From Calcarisporiella thermophila CBS 279.70 (taxonomy: Eukaryota > Calcarisporiellomycota): a DNA stretch of 33,170 bases. The notes under the pieces are model-generated. The model saw only the letters and a program-made list of their open reading frames with translations, did not search any database and was not told the DNA's origin. The first letter of the stretch is position 1, and each line of letters opens with the position of its first letter. The stretch covers positions 30,310 to 63,479 of the forward strand of contig NW_027192207.1 in the NCBI RefSeq assembly GCF_041956535.1, written 5' to 3'. Shown here in pieces: positions 1 to 10,798 of this stretch. Position numbers and translations under genes: made by a program.

Positions 1-321
1 CCAATGGGTTATGTTGGAGGAATGGGGTAGGAGAGAGGGTTTGGGGATTAGGACACTTACCATGGCAAGGACTAATACAATGGAGAGGGCATTTGCCACC
101 TGTCTAAGAAGCACCTTATACCACTTCACCCCACCTTGACCCTTGAGCTCATTATACCCATACTTCTCAAGGCGACATTGGGCTTCTTCAGTTGATAGAC
201 CGTCTTCCAAGTTGACATTGAGATTCTCGACGATTCTGTTTATATCCCAAGTATGATAAGGAGTAGTAGGTTTCTTGTTGTTGTTAGAAACCGCGCTCGT
301 GTTGTGATGTTTCTTTTTCAT
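1..321 (-). CDS. ENA-type (type IID) cation P-type ATPase, first coding exon, partial
   Basis: The exon reads from an ATG at 321 down to 61 and encodes 87 residues. It ends in phase 0 at a strong GTAAGT donor (60-55), and the intron runs off the left edge. After a polar N-terminus of about 20 residues comes a cation-ATPase N-terminal domain: GLSTEEAQCRLEKYGYNEL (residues 41-59), then a segment ending RQVANALSIVLVLAM, which begins transmembrane helix 1. The RQVxNA wording fits fungal ENA/PMR2 sodium or potassium export ATPases better than SERCA- or PMR1-type pumps. This assignment rests on the N-terminus only, because no phosphorylation motif lies within the window. It is in the same orientation as the ENA-type gene at the right edge but is a different locus, since this one starts here and that one ends at 31508. 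Confidence 0.75.
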   Translation of the reverse strand, partial: MKKKHHNTSAVSNNNKKPTTPYHTWDINRIVENLNVNLEDGLSTEEAQCRLEKYGYNELKGQGGVKWYKVLLRQVANALSIVLVLAMVSVLIPKPSLLPHSSNITHW

Positions 322-1896
322 TATGCAGAATAAAATGAAAGGAGTAAAGAGAAAAAGGGAATAAAAAAGTGGAGATGGTTTTTTGAGAGTTTTGGAGCAG
401 GGAAACTGGTATTAATATAAGAAACCAAGACCTCGATTTACACCCATTTTTTGGTGTTTTCGGCATTTGCTGTCGGAGTCTATTTTTAACTCTTTCCTTC
501 CATTGAACTCCGCATCGAACCCGATTCGGTATATGGTAACGCGGATACCAGTGACCCAGGAAAAGTGTGCTCCGATTGAGAAAGATTATATCATCGCAAC
601 AAAACCTCATTCGTGCAAATTGACATTACAATAAAACACAGTATAAAGAACTGAAGTATCCCTTTCCCATGAAGCACTTTAAATTTTAAAATTCAGCGAG
701 TAATACTCCCTAGTCGGGCAGCCATATTCTCCCGAGCATGAGTAAGTCAACAGATTTTATCCTGGCTCTCTTTTGACTGCTCTGGATGACTTTGCACTTT
801 GCAAGCGCAAACAAATCGTTCAGCAATTTAAGCTGGTCCACCCACTCTTAATTCTAAGTAGTGTTCATGGTCCACTTTCACTTCTCTAAATCTATACAGT
901 CCATTGAATGCACCATTAAAATGGCAAAAAATTTTCCCACATTGAGTTGTAGAAGTCAGAAACTTTTCTATATAGAACAATTTGCTCGATCGTTCTCTTT
1001 TGACTCGAATCGAGTCTCTGTGTCGCCACATGCAAGGGCCGCGCTTCTTTGTGTTCTATATAGAAAATTTCCTGATTTGATACTCGTTACCTTGATGCCA
1101 CATAAACAGTCAAACATATTTAGGGTGAAAGGCACTGAGTTTTTGCCACTTTATACCAAAAAGCGATAAGTCTTATGACCTTCTATTGCATATAGAAACA
1201 AAGAAAATTGAGATTTTACAAGACGGTTAAACTATGACTTTAAATTCTAAATATCGGAAAAAAAAATCACGTTTTTTTCATCCATTATGTTCATGGCAAA
1301 ATCGACTTTCAAATCCGACATTTTATTTTCCCATGCGCTACCGTCGCGCCAAAAATTTGGGCCTAGACCTCAGCTCGTGCATTGAATCTTGCGTCAAATT
1401 ATGCACTGAATCCTCAAACGTGTCCTTAATTTTGGTTCACGACTAAGTGGTTGGTTGTCAGCCACCTTAGTAACCAGCCTTACACTTACACAAATTTTGC
1501 CAATTCATTAAAATCTTTGAAATAGTCATACAATTGAGCACAGCTTGAGCTCTTCTGCCCACGCGATTTATATGCATCGCTTTGCACGCTACTCACCTAT
1601 ATGACCCTGGAAGAGACGAGCTTATTGCACCCACGACCCTTCTGCTACCAACCTGAGTAGAAAGATTCGTTTTTGAAAATTTTTGAAAATCCAATATCTT
1701 TTGCACCTTTGCATGAGATTCTAATTTGGTAAAGTCTTTGCAAAAAAGAAACTTGCAAAATTTGAGTTTGGCGTACTTAGGCAAAGGTAAATTTTAAGCT
1801 CGTATTAAATAAAATGAAATATGGTACTGAAAATTTGAGTATATACATACAAATCTTGTGAATCGATCAGAGTCAACAACACCCCATCCAATCCTA
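322..1896. other. Intergenic region with palindromic motifs, no convincing gene
   Basis: About 1.6 kb lies between the start of the left ENA-type gene and the 3' end of the receptor-methyltransferase gene. The part next to 321 is presumably the ENA promoter; an AT-rich TATATTAATA-like stretch lies on the minus strand near 408-421. ORFs here are short and show no recognisable family. A pair of inverted 16-mers (964-979 and 1052-1067) is listed separately. A short direct repeat (TTTTTGAAAA twice) lies near 1671-1690. Confidence 0.5.
964..1067. repeat. Inverted pair of 16-bp sequences around a palindromic core
   Basis: The sequence at 964-979 is the exact reverse complement of 1052-1067 (TGTTCTATATAGAAAA). 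Each contains the 12-bp palindrome TTCTATATAGAA (966-977 and 1054-1065). Similarity continues imperfectly outward for about nine more bases on both sides. Between them is another palindrome, GACTCGAATCGAGTC, near 1002-1016. It could be a tiny miniature transposon, a protein-binding site cluster or chance in AT-rich DNA. No target-site duplication was seen. Confidence 0.5.
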
Positions 1897-4532
1897 TCAA
1901 GTATCTTCTTGGTCAACTAGTTTTCTAAGCTCCTTGATTCGGTTTACCAAGTCGGGGCGCTCTCGTGGAGGCGGCTCGAATGGCCACTCGTCAGAAATTG
2001 AAATAGCCGTAGCGTCGCTGCCCTCCTTCTCTCCAACCAACGAATCAACGGATTTCCCATCTTCCTCCTCGTACTTCTCCTCTTCTTGTTGCGGGTGATG
2101 CTCTCGTAGAAATGGTGATGACTGCTTTGGCTGCCACTGGCCAAAAGGATGGTGGGGAGGCTTTTTTGCATAGGTTGCAACAATATCTATATACACACGA
2201 TGCGTCTCCAACTCATGCGCTATGCGTGTTTCAAGCTGATCATAGTCTTCGGGATCAAGAACCATCACTTGAGTTAAAAATGGGCGCAAAGAGCGAACAA
2301 GCTGAATCCAATTGTCTTGGCCGAGTTTGCCTATCCGACCCGCATATTTGCCCATGGGAAACGGCACCGAGGTCACCTGCACGTCCTCAAGACCGATCTC
2401 ATTAAAATGATTCCCAATCTTATGTACCCAGCTAGGATCATTGCACCGAGCACGCATCGAGTTATACACTAAAAAAAAAAGCTCGGGGATGTGAGAATGA
2501 AAGTCGCAGAGAAAATAGAAGATGAATGGTCACTCACATCCGTCTGCAATTTTCCGAAAAGCAGGACCACCGCCTTGTATAGCATAGTCTGGGGATAGTT
2601 GCCAACATCAGCACTCAATTGCTCGTACTGGGTAGGAATATCCTCTTGCTTACCTGCTTCCACTATCTCTAAGTAACCTTCCGGCTTCAACACCCTAAGA
2701 ATTTCTTGGATAAGTCCCGGCCACTCAGTACTCACGAGGCCAAATTGAACGCAGCGAAGATAAATGAAATCAAACGTGTCATTTTCGAAGGGAAGACCCT
2801 TCAAAAAGTTTGCAAGTTGAAATTGGCAGTTCTTTGGGGTGATTTGGTGTGGGAATATTGAACTCATATCAATTCCAACAAAATGGCTATTTGGAAATGT
2901 AGTGGCCATTTCCAACGTCCAAGTGCCGGGGCCGCACCTAACCGTGACGAAAGAATGTAAAATAAGTCAGAGTTGAAAAACCAAGGCGTGAAAGTCTGAC
3001 ACTCACCCAACATCCAAGACTATGCACCCCCTCTCCAATCTCTGGCGAATGGGTGAGAGGAAGTCAGCGCCAGCGAATAAGGAGCTTTCATAGAGGAGCG
3101 TAGTAAGAGGCAGCGCGGTTAGTCAAGAAACATTTAGCATTCAAAGCAAGGAGAAGGATTCACCGGAAGGCATAGTGTCGCATAATCAAACGATCCGATT
3201 CGGCATCGTCGTTTGGTAACAGGTAACGAGCACCTAGAGGGAAGAGAGGATTGAGTCGAGAAGCAACTATGGGGATGGTTCGCGAACAGTACCTTGTTCA
3301 TCGCAAAATCGCCTTCCCAACACCCACTTAAACTTGACGTTGTCCAGCTGCCAATCTGACGGGGTATTCGGTGAATGCTCACGGAGGTTTGCCTCTACCC
3401 CCAGTGAATAGGCTTGCAGTAATTGAGGCTGTTGCCTCGAACCCCTGCCCAATTCGCACCCACCAAGCGACTCCGGCCTACTTCCGCTAGCCATAGAGTG
3501 ATTTTCCTGGCACAACGACAGTGGAACCTCCTCCAAGGTCTTGGAAAACTCCTCGCCAGGCCGTTTCCAAAACCGAAAATCCGATGCTGTCTGGGTATCG
3601 CCACTCTCCAGCCGAGTCGTGTGAAGTCGGCGATGATGGCGTGATTTTGAAAACAGCGGCCACCACGGTACGTGCGCTAGAGCACGGTGAAGCGCGGGGT
3701 TCAACAAGAACACGATCAGGTTGAGCACTCCAATCAGCCCCACCAAGACGGCGTCCACCTTGACGAGCTCTCTTAGAATGGGTGAGCGTGACTCGCTGGT
3801 GACGGTGTAGAGCCAGTCCGCCACAAGGCCTGTGGGTTGAGTCACGATGAGAACAAGCGGGTACAATACGATACGCAACACGGAGTTAATCAAGGCGCGC
3901 TCCTTGATGCGCAATGCCTCGGTTACGTCCCGCGCGGTTTGCAAGCGTCGCGTTTCGCTTAGCACCCGCACTAGCACCAACACAACTACGAACATTGAGT
4001 AGAGGATAGCCGCCGCCACCCACACAGACACGCCAAGGGCCATGTTGAGAATCCCATCACGGCGACTCCATCCTGGGACAATCGTCTCCCATTCCTTCCG
4101 GTAGGAGACGTCGGGATACACCAGCCACTCGATATTGGCAAGAAAGGCGATCATGAAAGCCACCGGCACATAGCACCTCTGGATCTTTTCCAGCTTGGTG
4201 CGCCTGTGGATAAACGACAGCTGGAGATCCAACGCGATGCAAAACGAAAGCAATGCGGACCAGACCTTCAGGAACTGGCCGGAAAAGCCCAGCATTCGAA
4301 CAAACCAGTGCTGCTTTCCAGAGAACGGATCCATCACCTCGTCGGAATGAACAAGGATGTATTCAATACGCCACAGCATGTCGACTAGGCCGATCCAAAA
4401 GGAGATTCGGAAAGAGATGCTGTTGATGACCTCCGGCAGCAACCTCTGGAAATACCCCACCATACCCATCATTAGCAGGCCGCTGAATGCAGAGAGGCCG
4501 TTGATAGCGACGTCGATAGCTGGGATTAACAT
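1897..4532 (-). CDS. Seven-transmembrane receptor-like protein fused to a SAM-dependent methyltransferase
   Basis: Six exons: 4532-3293, 3233-3164, 3084-3007, 2937-2654, 2588-2538 and 2468-1897. All junctions are GT-AG and keep phase, giving 764 aa. Residues 1-285 hold seven hydrophobic helices (about 2-28, 33-60, 75-105, 118-142, 158-190, 214-243, 252-283), resembling a fungal cAMP-receptor-like GPCR. A polar linker (285-400) follows. The rest is a complete class I methyltransferase: header GRRFCDEQG and LPNDDAESDRL (406-429), SAM-binding VLDVGCGPGTW (459-469), acidic VGID (483-486), FDFIYLR (518-524) and RVLKPEGYLEIVEAD (544-558), ending in an acidic tail. The receptor ORF has no stop before its first splice donor, so the two halves share a frame. 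The first in-frame ATG is at 4532, almost directly at helix 1; a 5' exon joined at the AG near 4537 is possible. An internal Met near residue 350 could start a separate methyltransferase, but the receptor would then lack its own stop. If the receptor tail is cytosolic, as usual for GPCRs, the enzyme faces the cytosol. Receptor ligand and methylation substrate are unknown. Confidence 0.72.
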
Positions 4533-6559
4533 GCCGCCTACGTAGGGCAACTAGCCAGTGCGAGAAGGCGCTGCAATAGTAATGAATGTGGAATGGAAAA
4601 CAGAAAAAAAAACAAAGGACAGTAGATTTGGGAGAATTAGAGGAGATGAAGGAACATTAAGGGAGAGTGTGCATCAATCGAGAAAAGCGAAGGTCTGCGG
4701 GAGACAGGAAGCTCAATCAACGGGGAGAAGGCGAGACAAAGAGAGGCGGAAGCGAAAAGAATGGCTAATGGAGGCTCATGCCTTGACGAATATTCCCTTC
4801 GCTCCTTGCCCCACCCCGACCGTCTTTTCTCTTCAGTACGCGAAAAATAAAACTCTAATCCCGGCGAAATGAACCATTGCATATCTCCCTTGGCGGAGGC
4901 CCAAACCCGCCAATCACCGGGCGGCTGTGCCACCTCCTAGAACCTTTTTTGCGCTAGGCTTTTGAAGTTGATGTGTTAGAGCTTAGTGAGGGCCGCAAAT
5001 GGGCACTTATCAGATGTCTGAAGTGCTAAGATAATGAATTCTAAATAGGCTTAATTGCAGAATGGTTGACTCAACGGCGGTTTAGCGCCTCGCCTTGCCG
5101 GCCCCCCTCGAGCCCCACCCAATTTCATAACTCCCCTGTTGCCACCCTGCGCGCTTCCGAATGACAGCACCGAGCACTCCGCCGGCTCGCCGCGCCATCG
5201 CCCCACCCTTCCACTGCATTGGAGTGGTCGTTCGACCGTGTGGCTTTGGCCTCGTTCCGAACACGCCCCGACGCTGATTCCGCATTTGATCTTTTCCAAG
5301 GATTGCACAAGTTTGATCAGCCATCTCTACCAAGCGCTGCTGTTGTCAGATGTATATGGCCATGTTGAGGGCAACGCCCCGCGTCCATTGGATACACGAT
5401 CCGGGCCAAAGGAACGCAAGAGATGAAGCAGCTGCTTTCTCCCATTCCGAAGCTGGAGCCCATCCTCTTTTAGAACAAGATCACGTAAGGTGACGTTGCA
5501 CGGCACTCTAACATAATCGAACTGAGAAGCATCAAGGCCATCCGTGGAGATTTGGTTACAGTTTAACCTTCATGCGCTTACGGGAAAGCACAGCGTAATA
5601 ACGAAACGCGATTAGACAGCGGCCTCTCTGTCCCTTCTTTACTGGTAGCAAAGGAGCTGATTAATCAGCTTGCGACGAAACCTAATATCGGCCATTCGAA
5701 TCGGAGAGGGAATGACTGTAATATATTGCCGGCATGCAGCTTAGCGTTCCACCTGTGATGAAGCCTGCGTAACCAGCTTGTGCACAGGAACACTGACAGA
5801 GCTACAGTAGGAGGGATAGGATCTCTTCATCAAACCAATACCAAAGAACGCTCCGGCAAAAAAGCGGGAAGCTTGCTTACCTTGATCTATCTGGACCGGG
5901 GCATTGGGTCGAACTGGGGTTATTCTTTTAGCAAGCACTCCCAAGAATCTTCTTTTCAACCATGCTTATACTTCAATTCCCCTCTCCTCCACCCATGTAA
6001 TGTATCGAAACACACAGTGAACCAAATCAAAGGAGTACGACCAATATTCTCGAACCCCATTTTACAGGGAAAGCATCGAGCTCGCGTTGCAACCTCAAAG
6101 AGCAAATAAACTTCCAAATCGAAAGTGCTCAGCTGGAGCACATGTTTTCTTTATTGAATTTTTCTACCAGGATACCGTAATTTAACTCTTAGTATCTCAT
6201 AGGACCGCTTCCTGATTTATTTTTATCTCTCAGGCATTGAACATGGTTGTTTTTGTACCTTGGAATGTATGTTGTTCTATTTCGACATTGGCGAGAGCCC
6301 AGGGCCAAGCAATAACGTTCCTGGGATAAGGCACTAAGCCTACTACGCTCTACCTGAGCACAATTTTAGGTTGAGGAGGGGAGAAGCTTGATCCTCGTGC
6401 ATAGCGATTTAGTTAGAGGATAGGAAGGTATATTGGTTATGGATGGAATTAAAGGTGAGGTTTCAAAAGGTTTTAAAAAAAAGAAAGTATTAACAAAAAA
6501 TAAAAACATGGAGTAGGAAATATAAATTACACTCAAAAGAAAAAACAAAAGAAACAAAT
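4533..6559. other. Intergenic region upstream of the receptor-methyltransferase gene
   Basis: About 2 kb with no supportable gene. The segment next to 4532 is the likely promoter of the receptor-methyltransferase gene. A more GC-rich patch at about 5080-5430 carries overlapping ORFs on both strands, but none has a recognisable motif. A 72-codon minus-strand ORF (5959-5741) is also unrecognised. Confidence 0.5.
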
Positions 6560-9500
6560 CTAATATCCAAATGCTTTTCGAATCTCCTCGGACTGCTTCT
6601 TTTGTCGCTGTTCACGCTCCTTGTCCTCTCTATCCTTCTTTGCTATTAGAGCGGGGGAAAAAAAAAAAGGAGAAATGAATTAGTCACCACCACTTGCAGA
6701 TCCAAATGTCAGAAATAAACGAAAGAGAAGCATTCACTTACTCTGCCAAGAGAGAAGGGCTTTCAGGGGGTCATAACTTTTCTTCTTTCGGTCCTTGCTG
6801 GACAAGGCCATTCGTATTGTGGGCGATTTTCTCGCTGTCTCCTCGTCCTCACTGCTATCCTCCTCGTCAGAGCTTGACGAAGGTTCGCTCAGGGTCTCGT
6901 CTTCATCCTCCATTTCTTCCTCTATGGTATCCGTCTTGCTCGTCTCCAATATCTCGCTGCTTAACCCCTTCTGTGGTTGCTGTTGTTGAATGCGAGAACA
7001 AGAAATGCTAGAGGCCGCCGGGACGGCGGGAATGACCCTAAAGCCTCCGCGGGCCATCATATCGGAGAGCGACACTCGTTTACTCTTGTAGTTGCTCAAA
7101 GGATTCATCACAAGAGGGAGATCCCGTGGAGTGGCCAACGTCGATTTAGGGGTGTCCAGCCTATTGAAGGAAAATCCATTGGGCATCTTTGGGGCCTTAT
7201 TAGCGGGCTGCTGAGACGCTCTAATATCCATTTCAATCTTAAGCAACTCCTCCACGTCGCTGCCCCCTTCATCGTCGGAATCCGATTCTGAGGAGGAGGA
7301 AACAGCCGAAGCATGCGCGTTGGGGAGTGTTGGGGATTTGGTGGCTGTGTCAGTTCGAGAAGACAAGTTGGAAACGGAGGAGCTATTACTCTCCTCATTT
7401 TTCGATTCCAGAAGCGAACGAGCTGGGGAGGAGGCGGAGATCGTTGATGTTGCAGCGGAAGCAGGGGATGACTTGGGCACGAGTTTGGAAGGAATCACCT
7501 CAGGAGGCATTAATGGATCCGGCTTGCGATCGTCAAGATCTTCATCTCCTTCAAATTCGGAGTCGGTCGCATCACTGGAAGAGTCGTCATCAAGCCTCAA
7601 GACCACTGGGCTATCTTCAGCCCGAGGTGCAGCAGCTGGAGGCCGGGCGTTAGCTTCCGATTCTGGATTAGAAGTCTGTGCAGCTGGTGGCGGTATATCG
7701 GTCGAGCTGGTGGGCGCAGAAACGGCCGCCACCGGAGTTGATTTTAATGCATCCACCTTCCCATCGCCCTCCTCCTCTGCATCCGAATCTGAATCAGTAA
7801 CGGTGCCCGATGAGGACGACTCATCTGTGTCGCTGCTCTCCGAGGAAGTAGAGGATGTGCTCCCCGTATCCGTGGCTTGCTTGGTCACCGGAGAAGCATC
7901 TACCAGAGGCAAGGATTTAGGCGGCCGAGCGGGCTGATCCACCTCGGATTCCGTATCTGAGGAAGTTTCTGATTCCGATAATGCAGAGTGCCCTGTGGCA
8001 AGGTAGGGAACGGCTGTGGGCAGTAGAGAAGCGATGGATGAGGCGGTATTATGGGAATTCGTTGTGGGCGCATTAGACTTGATATTTACAGCGGTATTTT
8101 CCCCCCATGCTCCCTCCATTTTCTCCTCTTCGTCACTTTCGGACTCTGTCTCTGTTTCCGTCCCTGATTCGTCAGAGCTCGAAGACGCGGTTTCTGTTGC
8201 CTCGCTCGAGCTCGACTTACTGGTATCGGGTATCGAACTCTTCTGGGTCATCACAGGAGATAAGGATGGGCTTTTGGTGTTGAAAGATAGAAGAGTTGGA
8301 CCGTTTTCTGTTTTCGTGGGGCTGGCTTGCTTAGGAGAAGAGAAGGCCACTCTTCTTCTCTTGGCCGAGTTTGCGTCCGAGTCGGTGGAGCTGCTTTCCT
8401 CTTCGGAGCTTTCTCGAAATACCTTTCGCTTCTTATTCTGTTGCTGCTGATTAGGGTTTGGAGAGGTAGGCGAAGTTAGGGACTGGGTGGATGTTTGGAG
8501 AGTGGGCTGCGTAGTAGAAACAGGTTGAGAAAGGGGTTGCAAAGAGGGTGTCTTCGCAGGAGCGGATGCGGATTCCGACGCTTGCTTGTGTTCTGCTCTG
8601 GACATGGTGGTTCCCTTTGGCGGAGGCTTGTTCAAACTGTGATTTTCGGCAGAAATACTTGAGGTAGAGGAGGCCATGAAGCTTAGAGTTGGAGCGGTAG
8701 TATCCTTCGGCCTAGGGGATTCGTTCGTCGAAATATCACCCGCAAGCATAGGTTTAGCCGGAGTGCCTGCAGGCGAACTGTTAGCCGGTGAAGCTTCCCC
8801 GGCGGATAGCCCCAATTCAGCTGTCTTTTTATTCAATTTCCTCCGTCTTCGGTTCTATCATAACACAAAACGGAGAAAAACGCTTGTCACCAAATTATTT
8901 ACGTGAAGAACAATTCAAAAAACAATTACTCGAGTCTTCAAATTAGCTTGATCACTCTGCCCCGACTGAGGTACACTGTCTTTTGATTCCTGTTGGTGGG
9001 ATGATTAGTACCGAAAAACTTGAGCATTTCCGAGGATTGCATAGGCATAAAGTCAAGCAGAGACTTGCCTTATTTCTGACTGGGGTTATAACCTCTGGAG
9101 CAGCCACCTTTGCTCGCTTATACTCGATAGGCTGGGTGGGAGTCTATTAGATCCATTAAGAGGCGATTAATAGCTACAACGCGTCAAATTAGAATCTAAC
9201 TATTACCTCTGCATCGGATTGAGTAAATGACAACTTTCGTTTTCGCGTTGAAGGTTTCTCTGGATGCCGTTGGAAAATGGCCAATTCAACCAAGGGTGAA
9301 TAATTGGGATGAAAACAAGACTAAAATCAACGTTTGAACTTAACGCACCTATATCTGGTGACCATTCCAAGAATGTGGCGCTTGCAAACACCATGCCCCG
9401 ATCGTCGATCAATCGCGAAACCACCCCATCTTCCAAAAAATCAAACCCGAGCTCGTCTGTGATTTTATCGACTGAGATAATTCTGCGCACAAGACAGCCA

Positions 9501-9744
9501 TCCATGGTCAATGGAGGGAAAACAATGATCAGGAGGCATCCACTTACGGTGATCCTGAGTTATTCTTTGCAAATGCAAGTCGAATGGTCGCCTTTAACTG
9601 CGAAATGCTTGTATTCCCATTGACGTCAAGGATAAATTTGGTCGAGTACCGCTCTAATGGTAAAGCGCTCGACTCAGGCAACTGTAGCTGAACGCGTATC
9701 CGTATTAGATCATCTGGTTTTTTGGGGCTCTTAGTTGTGCGCAT
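6560..9744 (-). CDS. Net1/Dnt1-like acidic Ser-rich nucleolar protein
   Basis: Seven exons: 9744-9548, 9482-9349, 9259-9207, 9143-9069, 8989-8930, 8854-6742 and 6642-6560. Phases agree at every junction, giving 904 aa. Intron 4 (9068-8990) is a GC-AG intron with a GCAAGT donor; the others are GT-AG. Residues about 10-115 form a ubiquitin-like segment (RIRVQLQLPE; KFILDVNGNTSISQLKATI; DELGFDFLEDGVVSRLIDD). This matches the layout of the N-terminal domain shared by yeast Net1/Tof2 and fission-yeast Dnt1. Basic patches follow (RKRK, NRRRRKLNKK), then roughly 600 residues of Ser/Glu/Asp-rich low-complexity sequence, a short conserved-looking piece KRVSLSDMMARGGFR near 765-779, and a charged C-terminus. 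In yeasts these proteins anchor Cdc14 phosphatase in the nucleolus or act in the cytokinesis checkpoint. The gene structure is firm. The family call rests on the N-terminal domain pattern and overall composition. Confidence 0.58.
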
Positions 9745-10798
9745 GTCGAACGAGTATGGCGGCTGAAGGGAGGGACGGAACACACTCGAGCTCGATAGAG
9801 CGAAGTAATATTAAGAGAAGCAAGAAAAAGCAGTCTTAAGTGTGTAAACAGCCTACAGGTTTCAGAATGTTCTGATTGGTAAGAAATTTCAAATAGGGTA
9901 TTGTAGAGAGGTCATCCATGACGCAGATCCTGTGAAAACTGGACACAGATGAGCGTCTGCACATACAATCCTATATTTCACCAGGGTCCTCCCTATGTCA
10001 TCCTGCAATGCAAGTGACGAAACATTCAACACAGCCGGCTCAGCTGCGTGGCTGATTTAGCCAGTCCAAATGCACTCCAATCTAAAGAGGATTTCAACCG
10101 CAGTTAGCACTTAGGATGAAGATAGAGGACAATGGCTCGCGAGCGCGGTGCGAGAATTCGGTTAAAAGGTTTCGCAGCAGATCGCCAGTGGCGCTCCCCT
10201 GTTACTTGGATCGTTACTCAATGCACATAGCTTCTACGCGCCGATGAGGCGTAATATTCTGTCACAGCAAGCACGTGGCCCACGATGACCGCAGCGATGG
10301 CCGTTGTGCCCTGCAATCCCTTTGAGACCAGGCCGGCTTACCAGAGCCGAATTTTTTAGGGTAATAACTCCGGCCTCTCCTTTAGCTCATGCAACTCCAC
10401 AGGGCCGCTTTAGAATTGCATGATGCCGCCCCCCTTCCAATCACGGCCGTGGGCCTCACTCGCGGCCACACGGCTCAGTGGAAGCGGGGGCAGCCCCGGG
10501 GCACTAGCTCTGAAGCTTGTGCACCGCGCAAACCTAACCCAAACAGGCCCCCATGCATCCGCGTGAAAAAGCCAGCATTTGCGATCCACCCTAACCTGCC
10601 CAGCACTGTGCGCAGCTGTGTGACGTATGATGGAAACTTCTCTGTAGATTCTCACCATAATATAGATTGCCTAATAGCCAAATTGGACACCTCCTTCTCT
10701 TGACACGCAGGAGCTTCTGCTGCGACCATGCTTTCCTAGCCCTCTCATGCTCTGCCTGAAATGCCCCTCCTTCTAGCCAGTCGATGAAATAGAACCCT
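9745..10798. promoter_or_regulatory. Divergent intergenic region between the Net1-like and transcription-factor-like genes
   Basis: About 1.05 kb separates two divergently transcribed genes, so both promoters should lie here. It is AT-moderate with a GC-rich block at about 10390-10600. ORFs inside the block on both strands show no recognised domain, and a Zn2Cys6 pattern was looked for and not found. An in-frame TAG nine bases before the ATG at 10799 argues against extending the downstream gene upward without splicing. Confidence 0.4.

Noticed and set aside
1897-3293. Methyltransferase as a separate gene from the receptor
   Set aside because: The methyltransferase header (KFKWVLGRRF) is encoded in the same uninterrupted exon and frame as the receptor, and no stop or promoter-like gap separates them. 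Kept as an alternative at lower weight.
5051-5426. Overlapping ORFs on both strands in a GC-rich patch
   Set aside because: Three or more mutually overlapping frames are open with no motif, splice support or start context favouring one. This is an effect of base composition.
7320-7937. A 205-codon plus-strand ORF antisense to the Net1-like gene
   Set aside because: It is the complement of the Ser/Glu-rich coding tract, whose biased codons leave the opposite strand open. It has no domain of its own.
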